Shown here in pieces: positions 44,994-51,095 of a DNA stretch of 64,000 nucleotides. Source of the stretch: Alphaproteobacteria bacterium (GTDB taxonomy: Bacteria > Pseudomonadota > Alphaproteobacteria > Micavibrionales > Micavibrionaceae). Where the stretch lies: NCBI GenBank assembly GCA_002401695.1, contig NVTV01000002.1, positions 248,001 through 312,000 on the forward strand, given 5' to 3'. The notes beneath the pieces are model-generated. The model saw nothing but the letters and a program-made list of their open reading frames with translations. It ran no database searches and was not told where the DNA came from. The position numbers and the translations under genes are program-made. The stretch's first letter is position 1. Each line of letters opens with the position of its first letter.

Positions 44994-45911
44994 TCACATT
45001 TTTTTGACGGTAAGTCCCCGCTCCAGCCGATCAATCCTTAAAGCCGTCGGCGGATGCGTATACATATACTTCTTCAAAAAGCCTGTTGCGCCGCGTACGT
45101 CTTCATCTTCGATGCGTTCGAGTAATTCAATAAGCGCAGGGGCATACCCCAGATCAGCGGCGAACTTGTCAGCGCGATATTCAATTGGCCATGCCGTTGC
45201 AAAATCAACGGAACGCATACCCCAAAGCGCGGCAATACACGGCCATAAAAATACCGCACAAAACGCCATTGATAAGCCATATGCGACCATGATGAGGGTA
45301 TCTGTTAAATCGTCATCTTTGCCGCCACCAATCTTCATATTTGGCTTGGGGCATGCTTCCACAACGCCGCTTAATACGTGATGCACCAAAATAACAGGAC
45401 TGCTCGCGGCAAATAACGTCATGTTCAATACACCATCACGGTTATGCAGGTGTCCAATTTCATGAGAAATTACCGCCGCCAGTTCTTCATCCGTGGCAAC
45501 AGATAACAACCCCTTCGATACCGCAATTGTTTTGCGACCAAGCGCAATACCGTTAATGTTTGGCATATCCATCACCAATAACTTAACGACAATGTCCTCA
45601 CCATGCTTTTCCCGATAGAGCTTTAAGACCTCATCCAACACGGGCTTAATCTGCTCTTCCTCGCGTAAACTTTGCTTGCGAATGGGAAAAAATAACGACG
45701 CAATCCCGTCACTCATCGGAGAGGCGGCAAGCACCACCAGCGGAATGACCACAATAAATCCCATGGAAGCACAGGCCGTAAACAACGCTGGATTCCAAAA
45801 AGTATCCGCCACTGTCATGAAAATAATCGGGAGATACACTAAAAAACCGATCAATAGACAAGAAAAAATCGCCATGGCGATCAGTGCAATAAAACGCGTA
45901 TGAGTAATCAT
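44994..45911 (-). CDS. M48 family membrane metallopeptidase
   Basis: A 305-residue HtpX/Ste24-like zinc protease. Two N-terminal membrane helices, the site ISHEIGHLHNRDG, a further membrane pair, and the third zinc ligand in EYRADKFAADLG. HtpX degrades membrane proteins, but the role on this element is unknown. It overlaps the coupling ATPase gene by 4 bp, so it belongs to the transfer operon. It may process or clear membrane proteins during transfer. Confidence 0.9.
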   Translation of the reverse strand: MITHTRFIALIAMAIFSCLLIGFLVYLPIIFMTVADTFWNPALFTACASMGFIVVIPLVVLAASPMSDGIASLFFPIRKQSLREEEQIKPVLDEVLKLYREKHGEDIVVKLLVMDMPNINGIALGRKTIAVSKGLLSVATDEELAAVISHEIGHLHNRDGVLNMTLFAASSPVILVHHVLSGVVEACPKPNMKIGGGKDDDLTDTLIMVAYGLSMAFCAVFLWPCIAALWGMRSVDFATAWPIEYRADKFAADLGYAPALIELLERIEDEDVRGATGFLKKYMYTHPPTALRIDRLERGLTVKKM

Positions 45912-47290
45912 ATTTTACTTCTCCTTACATTAATTTTTCGAACCTTGTTGTCTTCTTTATAATAGAAAAACGCTTCACCCGTTTTCAGGGCTTTGATGTC
46001 ATCGGGATGAGCAATAAAACCGCGTGATCGGCGAACTGTCCCCATTTGCGTGGGGCCGGCTTCGCTGACTTGCGCGGTGTATTCCAAAGTGTTTCGTGTG
46101 CCCATTAACTCCGCCAGCTTTGCTGCGTCTTCGGGGCTATTCTGCCGATGTAAAATGAAGGTGTTACACGAACCCACCACCTGATTGACGAAGTGATCGG
46201 CATTTTTGCTCCTGCCAACGGCTAAATCAGACAGGCTTTGCGTCGATAGCACTGCATGAACGCCCGCGCTGCGCCCCATATTGATGACATTCAATACCTG
46301 CTGTCCTGCAAACACAGAAAACTCGTCAAACACCACATAGAGCTTTTTCTTTTCACCATGACTAAGCTGCTGCGCCATAGTTGCCTTCAAGTCATTGATA
46401 ATCAAACGCCCAAGCGTTTGCGCCATAGATGAAAATTCCAGCGCAGGCAAACAAAAGTACGCAATGCCGTTTTGTGCCACAACATCCGGCAGCGTTAAAA
46501 CAGGCTTTCCACTATCGACATTGAACAGGTGCCCAATTTCAGAAGCCGTAAAGTTACGAATTTCAGCAACCAAACTCTCGATACTTTTTGCGGCGTGATC
46601 TTGATGGTTCAATTCATCCATCAACCGCTGCGCGTCGGGAAGCTCCGCCTCATGCGTTCGCACCAATGCTTTCAGCCGTTTCAAATCCAAGTGATCGGTT
46701 AAACTGATCATATTGCACGGCACATTGCAGGCTTCCATCACCTTAAACACGCTTTGCAAATAGCCTTCGGCGAGCTTTTTGTAATGCTCTTCTGACCATT
46801 CGCGAAGCTCAATAATCCGATCCTTCTTGGATGTAAATCCGCCAGAGGCAAGGGGGTTGTAAACAACACTTTCGCCATTCATGGCAAATACGGAAACAAG
46901 TCTGCCATGCTTTTCACCGTACTCGGCAACACGCCGCGCTAAGTCATAATCACCTTTGCCATCAATATAAATGAGGGGGAGATCGCGATGAATCGCGCTT
47001 TCAACAATATTGCAAACCGTCACAGTTTTCCCTGATCCTGTTGTCCCCAGCACCAGCGTATGCTGGTTTGCGGCCTTGTCACTAAGTTCGATTTTACGTC
47101 CGTATCGATCCGTTCCAATCAATGAACTCGCCGACTTCTCGTCGTTTTCTTGATGACTATGGATAGGAAGGGCAGCTGCCTTCCTAAGATTTTGATCCCG
47201 CTTCGCTCGTTTAAGAACAAGAAAAGTTACGAAACACGAGACACAATAGACCCCGAACAAAATGACGGCTTGTGTCATATCTATGTCCAT
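45908..47290 (-). CDS. VirD4/TraD-like type IV coupling ATPase
   Basis: A 460-residue ATPase with one N-terminal membrane helix (about 6-26), Walker A GTTGSGKT (82-89), a substrate-loop segment IYIDGKGDYDLARRV, Walker B in YVVFDEFSVF, and LSTQSLSDLA (the TQ motif of TraD/VirD4 and HerA-type ATPases). It would deliver DNA to a type IV secretion channel encoded elsewhere. The ATG at 47290 has AAGGA 10 nt upstream and overlaps the upstream stop as TAATG. Second gene of the transfer operon. Confidence 0.88.
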   Translation of the reverse strand: MDIDMTQAVILFGVYCVSCFVTFLVLKRAKRDQNLRKAAALPIHSHQENDEKSASSLIGTDRYGRKIELSDKAANQHTLVLGTTGSGKTVTVCNIVESAIHRDLPLIYIDGKGDYDLARRVAEYGEKHGRLVSVFAMNGESVVYNPLASGGFTSKKDRIIELREWSEEHYKKLAEGYLQSVFKVMEACNVPCNMISLTDHLDLKRLKALVRTHEAELPDAQRLMDELNHQDHAAKSIESLVAEIRNFTASEIGHLFNVDSGKPVLTLPDVVAQNGIAYFCLPALEFSSMAQTLGRLIINDLKATMAQQLSHGEKKKLYVVFDEFSVFAGQQVLNVINMGRSAGVHAVLSTQSLSDLAVGRSKNADHFVNQVVGSCNTFILHRQNSPEDAAKLAELMGTRNTLEYTAQVSEAGPTQMGTVRRSRGFIAHPDDIKALKTGEAFFYYKEDNKVRKINVRRSKI

Positions 47291-47874
47291 TATTCTGTTT
47301 TCCTTATACTTGAAATCATTTTGATTTTGATAAACGGATAATCCTTCGCAGCTTTGTAAATTGCAGTTGCGACCGTTTGTTGATCCGTGAAATACCAAAC
47401 TTCTTTAACGCTTAAATCACCGCCATATCCATTAATGATGCTGCGTATTCGCGCCCGCGATTTGATTGAAAGCTCCAACTCAATCGCAATCGGCTTATCA
47501 TCGCCAATATATAAATATCCATCTGCGATATGCCCAAGCTGTCCCACGCCACTTAAACCTTCATCATGGCGTATGCGTCGATCTGGATGAAAACGCCCGC
47601 CCGTTTCTGCTTCTAACATCAGCGCAAGATCCACCAATTTAAGATCATGCTTAAACGTTCCCAAATGAATATCTCGCAAGGGGAGGAGCGCATCACCGCT
47701 GGCAATCGTACCCACTTTACTCACTTTATGAATGCGGGCTTGCCCGTGTAAAATACGATCCCGCACGATATATCCCGCATCTACTAATTTCCGTATCCGC
47801 ACATATGCCGCCGTTTGCCCCACCTGCATAAACTGCCGAATCTGCTCCGCCGTTGCACAGCCAAACCCATTCAC
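47290..47874 (-). CDS. Replication-relaxation/MobC-type protein with winged helix and nuclease-like fold
   Basis: A 194-residue protein from the GTG at 47874. The N-terminus is a winged helix (CATAEQIRQFMQVGQTAAYVRIRKLVDAGYIVRDR across residues 6-40). The C-terminal part has an ADGYLYIGD-IAIELELSIKSRARI pattern like the PD-(D/E)XK-type core of the Replic_Relax family. The same frame stays open upstream to 47925 and reads ERDGEILRWVNGFG, which fits a winged-helix start better, but has no ATG, GTG or TTG. An ATT at 47886 may initiate. First gene of the operon with the coupling ATPase and M48 gene. Confidence 0.72.
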   Translation of the reverse strand: MNGFGCATAEQIRQFMQVGQTAAYVRIRKLVDAGYIVRDRILHGQARIHKVSKVGTIASGDALLPLRDIHLGTFKHDLKLVDLALMLEAETGGRFHPDRRIRHDEGLSGVGQLGHIADGYLYIGDDKPIAIELELSIKSRARIRSIINGYGGDLSVKEVWYFTDQQTVATAIYKAAKDYPFIKIKMISSIRKTE

Positions 47875-47925
47875 CCAACGTAAAATCTCTCCATCTCTCT
47901 CTCCTGAAACTCCATCCTTTCCCCC

Positions 47926-48002
47926 TTACTACTAACTTACTACTAACTTACTACTAACTTACTACTAACTTACTACTAACTTACTACTAACTTACCTCTA
48001 CC
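47926..48002. repeat. Six 11-bp tandem repeats (iteron-like) plus one degenerate copy
   Basis: TTACTACTAAC occurs six times without change from 47926 to 47991, followed by a degenerate seventh copy. It lies just upstream of the relaxation-type gene. The 11-bp period matches one DNA helical turn, so a protein could bind the same face each time. Confidence 0.9.
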
Positions 48003-48078
48003 TAACCCAACCAACACACCACCACCCACTAACCAAACACACACACTACCAACTCCCCACACCCAACCGCCACCACTA
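48003..48078. other. Strand-asymmetric C/A-rich tract
   Basis: About 75 bp of nearly only C and A on the plus strand (few T and hardly any G) between the iterons and the large inverted repeat. Such skew is common near nick sites and origins. No ORF is convincing here. Confidence 0.6.
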
Positions 48079-48137
48079 CCACCACACTCCTGACCTCAAT
48101 TGAACATCTTGTTTGGTTGAGGTCAGGAGTGTGGTGG
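48079..48137. repeat. Perfect 21-bp inverted repeat
   Basis: The arms 48079-48099 and 48117-48137 pair without mismatch around a 17-nt loop. With the adjacent iterons and the C/A tract it forms a candidate oriT or replication origin. No T run follows it on either strand, so it is not a simple terminator. Confidence 0.9.
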
Positions 48138-48178
48138 GGGCTTAAACATAAGAATACGCGGGCGCAATCGTCCCTAAA

Positions 48179-48203
48179 GGTATGAAAAACTGTTTTTCAT
48201 ACC
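48179..48203. promoter_or_regulatory. Perfect 12-bp palindrome
   Basis: GGTATGAAAAAC-T-GTTTTTCATACC. Two 12-nt arms with a single central base. It lies between the origin-like region and the tRNA-Leu gene, and could be an operator or part of oriT. Confidence 0.5.
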
Positions 48204-48344
48204 CTGTTTCATAATGGCTTTCTGAAAGTTGGGGATATACTTACATAATTTTAGGCATAAAAAAATCCCTCACACGGCTGTATGAAGGCTTTCTTATTAT
48301 GAAAATAATATACCACAGAGTGCGGAGCAATTTCAATAAAAATA

Positions 48345-48429
48345 TGGTGCGGGCGGTCGGACTTGAACCGACACTCCCTAAGGAACAGCATTTTGAGTGC
48401 TGCGCGTCTACCAATTCCACCACGCCCGC
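48345..48429 (-). tRNA. tRNA-Leu (CAA), element-borne copy
   Basis: An intact 85-nt gene with encoded CCA. Acceptor GCGGGCG/CGCCCGC, the D-arm stretch TGGTGGAATTGGTAGACGCG, anticodon stem CAGCA/TGCTG with loop CTCAAAA (anticodon CAA), long variable arm, T stem GTCGG/CCGAC. It differs from the split chromosomal tRNA in the acceptor, anticodon stem and T stem, yet the D region is identical. In the core, TTTTGAG replaces TTTTGAA, so it no longer matches the attachment site. Strong promoter at 48442-48470. Confidence 0.96.
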
Positions 48430-48441
48430 GTACCGTCATAG

Positions 48442-48470
48442 TGTATAGCTATATATAGCCGTTATGCCAA
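48442..48470 (-). promoter_or_regulatory. Promoter of the element-borne tRNA-Leu
   Basis: On the minus strand TTGGCA, 17-nt spacer, TATACA. The tRNA 5' end is 12 nt after the -10. Good sigma-70 match. Confidence 0.7.
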
Positions 48471-48485
48471 GCAAATTATTTCATT

Positions 48486-49709
48486 TTAGGTGATTTTTTT
48501 ACGCCGTACCTTCTTCACATTGATTGCAGAGGCGTCCAAGTTTGTTCTGATATGAGAGGCATAGTATTTTTCAATCATCTCAACGCTTGTGCGGCAGTTT
48601 TTGGCAATCTGATAGATATCTGCGCCTTCCATTAAGTGAAAGCAAATATAAGTATGGCGTAAGCTATATGCCGTTCTGGTATTTCCATCACGATCCACCT
48701 TTAACTGCGTTTCATTCAGCACGGCATTTAACAATTCGCGCGGACTTGTCGGGAAAATTAAGTCGGTTGCTTCTGGCTTGCACATCTCCTTATGGTTACG
48801 TCCTGTCTGGCGATACCCATCAACGCCTTCTTCAACAACAGGTCTTAAACGTGCTGCTAATCGCTCAAAGGGACGAACTGCACCAGTGGTGCTTTTACAA
48901 TAGCCAATGCCTCGTTTACCGCGTACTTCAATTTCAAGGATTGTTTCTTCGCTATCGTAATCATCCACAACGGCAACATCGCGAAACTCAAGCCGCTTTA
49001 CCTCATCTGGGCGTAAACCTGTATTAGCCATGAACAATACATAGTCGTGTAGTTGCTCGCACGCCCATTTCCATCTCGGCTTAGGAGGTATTTGTGCGCG
49101 ACTGCGCGTTGCTTCATAGAGCTTTTTATATTCTTCGGGTGAAAACCACCCACGGTGCGAAATTTTGCCTGATGATTTGTACGGCGCAGAAAGATCGGGT
49201 ACGGCTTGTATCCAGCCATGCCGTGCGGCGGTTTTTAAAACCTGCCTTAAAGCGACAATTTCACTATGGAGGGTGCTGCGCGCAGGCGGCTTGCCTGTTT
49301 TTTCTGTATCCTGCATCCGCTTAATTCGATATTCATGCGCTAAGCCAGATGTAATATCGCTCAAATACTTATTACCAAAGAAGGGCAGTAGATATAGCCG
49401 TAGCTTCTGTTCCTTACTGGCAACGTACTCTTCATTACGTTCACCTGCTGTCATAACATGATATTCTTCAAGAAACTTCTTCGCAGCTTGTTTAAACGTC
49501 TTGCCTTGCTTTAATTCTCCAGAGCGAGCTTTGCCGCGTAATACAAGATACCAATCCTCGGCAATTTCCTTTGCGTGCGAAAGGCTGTCTTCCTTTGTAC
49601 TTGTTCTCCAGTTTCTGCCTGCAAAATACGCGGAACATTGCCAATATTGGCTATTATCACGTTTATATACGTGCAGCTTACCACCCATAAGAATGTGTTT
49701 TTCGGCCAT
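48486..49709 (-). CDS. int: Tyrosine recombinase / integrase
   Basis: A 407-residue site-specific recombinase. The arm-binding and SAM-like N-terminus is followed by a catalytic domain with Arg in NTGLRPDEVKR, the H/Y-x-x-R-H block as AYSLRHTYICF (the first His is Tyr), and the nucleophile in MIEKYYASHI. It lies 149 bp from the right attachment core and reads away from it. The upstream promoter of the split tRNA reads in the same direction. It would cut within the tRNA-Leu anticodon loop. Confidence 0.95.
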   Translation of the reverse strand: MAEKHILMGGKLHVYKRDNSQYWQCSAYFAGRNWRTSTKEDSLSHAKEIAEDWYLVLRGKARSGELKQGKTFKQAAKKFLEEYHVMTAGERNEEYVASKEQKLRLYLLPFFGNKYLSDITSGLAHEYRIKRMQDTEKTGKPPARSTLHSEIVALRQVLKTAARHGWIQAVPDLSAPYKSSGKISHRGWFSPEEYKKLYEATRSRAQIPPKPRWKWACEQLHDYVLFMANTGLRPDEVKRLEFRDVAVVDDYDSEETILEIEVRGKRGIGYCKSTTGAVRPFERLAARLRPVVEEGVDGYRQTGRNHKEMCKPEATDLIFPTSPRELLNAVLNETQLKVDRDGNTRTAYSLRHTYICFHLMEGADIYQIAKNCRTSVEMIEKYYASHIRTNLDASAINVKKVRRKKIT

Positions 49710-49748
49710 TTTACTTACCTCCCCACATGCGATTATAGCAAATAAAAC

Positions 49749-49767
49749 TGTGTAAGGGTTGTGTAAG
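49749..49767. repeat. Candidate integrase arm-type sites, right
   Basis: TGTGTAAG twice, at 49749 and 49760, 11 bp apart, between the integrase start and the right core. The same octamer pair occurs at the left end (38714-38733). Confidence 0.4.
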
Positions 49768-49858
49768 TGAAAATTTAGTCTGATTTTTAAAATATTTGAG
49801 AAATAATCTGTTATTTTTCAAATGGTTATGATTGTTTTTGTGGAACGCCATTGTGTGG

Positions 49859-49897
49859 TTTTGAATCCGGCGCGTCTACCAATTCCACCACAGGGGC
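49859..49897 (-). pseudogene. 5' half of the split tRNA-Leu(CAA) gene (attR)
   Basis: On the minus strand: acceptor strand GCCCCTG, D region TGGTGGAATTGGTAGACGCG, 5' anticodon strand CCGGA and loop TTCAAAA. The next bases do not pair with the stem. Joined to 38600-38645 it gives a tRNA with 5-bp anticodon stem CCGGA/TCCGG and a 7-pair acceptor (two G-U). The element therefore disrupts this gene. Confidence 0.93.
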
Positions 49898-49903
49898 AAT
49901 GTC

Positions 49904-49931
49904 ATAATAGGCGTGGAGGGGATCATAGCAA
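49904..49931 (-). promoter_or_regulatory. Promoter of the split tRNA-Leu
   Basis: On the minus strand TTGCTA, 16-nt spacer, TATTAT, with the tRNA 5' end 6 nt after the -10. It now transcribes the orphan 5' half and runs on toward int at 49709. Confidence 0.6.
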
Positions 49932-50236
49932 TCTTTTAGAAATCTTCAACTTAAAAATAATGATTTTTTAAGGTGGATTTTCTCGGGTGAATATTTCTAT
50001 TCAAATGACTAAACATACAAACTTTATTTGTGCTTAGGGGTGGACGCCCCCCTTGTGTGTGGGTAAGAGGGGCGCCCGAAAGAAACAACATGTTGTTAAT
50101 GTGGTTTATCACATATTTTTATAGTGTCGTCAATGGGAATTTTCACCCGCTGTGGTTGTATGTAAATGCAAGGGGGAATCGCACGGCAACCTTGTGTCTA
50201 GGGCTGTATAAAAACAGGAGGATGAGTTTTGTTCTG
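49932..50236. other. Intergenic region right of the element
   Basis: About 300 bp without a convincing gene. A GC-rich hairpin (near 50038-50078, with GCCCCCCT and AGAGGGGCG arms, imperfect) stands out. A possible 9-codon ORF after AGGAGG near 50223 has no spacing and is not counted. Confidence 0.4.
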
Positions 50237-50602
50237 CTAGTTCTTGTTTGAGCGTGCTTTGGCGGCTTTGCGCAAATCATCCATACTGGAGAATTCTTGA
50301 TCGGCAACCTCTCTTAACAAGGCGTTCTCTTCCTTGAGGGTTGCCAGTTCTTCGTAGGATTGGTCGATCATTGACGGGATAAGGCGGTAAACGGGAATAT
50401 TTAAGCCTTTGGCAATTTTCTCTATTGTTTCTAATTTTGGGCTAGCTGATCTGTTTTGCAGAATATCGCGTATCGCGGTTTCGCCTAGCCCTGATGCTTT
50501 CGAGAGTTTCTTCGGGTTTGTCTTGCCCTTGCGCTCTTTTAGGATTGCCTCTAGGTTCCGTTTGAACTCTGCTGTGAGTTTGTCTGTTAGCTCTTTTGTC
50601 AT
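50237..50602 (-). CDS. XRE-family transcriptional regulator
   Basis: A 121-residue protein with an XRE-type helix-turn-helix: NPKKLSKASGLGETAIRDILQ at about residues 29-49, then SPKLETIEKIAKGLNIPVYRLIP. The C-terminal 40 residues form a likely coiled coil (ATLKEENALLREVADQ) for oligomers. No clear ribosome site. A -10-like ATTATA just before the ATG suggests a leaderless start. It is outside the element boundary. Its target may be the small gene 131 bp upstream. Confidence 0.85.
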   Translation of the reverse strand: MTKELTDKLTAEFKRNLEAILKERKGKTNPKKLSKASGLGETAIRDILQNRSASPKLETIEKIAKGLNIPVYRLIPSMIDQSYEELATLKEENALLREVADQEFSSMDDLRKAAKARSNKN

Positions 50603-50680
50603 GTTGGTATAATGACGGGTTTCTGGGGAATTTTAAAGAGGGTATGTTTCACAATTGTTGTTTGGGTGTGTTTCAGACAA

Positions 50681-50708
50681 AATAAAACACCTCGAACGGG
50701 AGGTGTTT
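50681..50708 (-). terminator. Terminator of the small Ala-rich gene
   Basis: AAACACCTC pairs with GAGGTGTTT (9 bp) around 6 nt, and the minus strand then reads TTTTATTTTG. Confidence 0.8.
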
Positions 50709-50732
50709 GTAACTTGGTTTTGTGGTTTTTTG

Positions 50733-51014
50733 TTATGGTGCTACAGGCACTGGCAGGGCTGCCGCTGCAGTGCCGAGTTTTCCTGATACCCAGGCTGTCG
50801 CGCCTGTAAGATCGCTTACTGCTTCTGTTAGCCCGACAACAGCTTCGCCGGCTAACTCTGCAAATGCAGACGTGCCGCCTGTTGCAAAGGCTCCGTAAAG
50901 TCTTAGTGCTCCATATGCTGTTGCTGCTATTTTTGCGCCAGTCCATGCCTTGCTCATAATTGAGCTACCCACGTTTTTGACTGTATTTGCAGTATCGGCT
51001 ATTGCGTCTGCCAT
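50733..51014 (-). CDS. Small Ala/Gly/Thr-rich protein, unknown
   Basis: 93 residues. It opens MADAIADTANTVKNVGSSIM and has amphipathic and weakly hydrophobic stretches (AKIAATAYGALRLYGAF, GEAVVGLTEAVSDL) and a tail ending PVPVAP. No cysteine and no signal peptide. AGAGGA lies 8 nt before the ATG and a clear terminator follows, so it is well formed as a gene. It could be a phasin-like, pore-forming or bacteriocin-like protein. None can be shown. Confidence 0.7.
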   Translation of the reverse strand: MADAIADTANTVKNVGSSIMSKAWTGAKIAATAYGALRLYGAFATGGTSAFAELAGEAVVGLTEAVSDLTGATAWVSGKLGTAAAALPVPVAP

Positions 51015-51095
51015 AATTGATTCCTCTGATTATCACCAAATCATTTTTTTAATTACCGTAATTCTAACACATGTATTTCGCGTAATACAAGAAAT

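Larger units (their letters stand above)
38646..49868. mobile_element. Integrative element inserted in the anticodon loop of tRNA-Leu(CAA)
   Basis: The ends share the 10-bp core TTTTGAATCC (38646-38655 and 49859-49868). The tRNA halves outside the cores join to a perfect 85-nt tRNA-Leu. Inside are a tyrosine integrase next to the right end, a VirD4/TraD-like ATPase, a winged-helix/nuclease-fold relaxation-type protein, an iteron and inverted-repeat region, a Fic protein, a Dam-family methyltransferase with a nuclease-DGQHR-HEPN protein, small or broken genes, and an intact tRNA-Leu(CAA). There is no set of mating-pair genes, so it looks like a mobilisable rather than self-transmissible element. 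Confidence 0.88.

Noticed and set aside
47926-48002. CRISPR array
   Set aside because: The units are direct 11-bp repeats without spacers. They are iteron-like, not CRISPR.
38600-48429. Element bounded by the intact tRNA-Leu at 48345 instead of the half at 49859
   Set aside because: The intact tRNA and the left fragment differ in anticodon stem, T stem and acceptor. The right half pairs perfectly with the left half, and the integrase would lie outside if the intact tRNA were the border.
48241-48439. ORFs on the minus strand over the intact tRNA-Leu
   Set aside because: They read through the tRNA gene (typical S-P-T-A-R text from a T arm). The tRNA explains the sequence.
50030-50251. 73-residue ORF after the element
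   Set aside because: Arg/Trp-rich text over a GC-rich hairpin, with no ribosome site.
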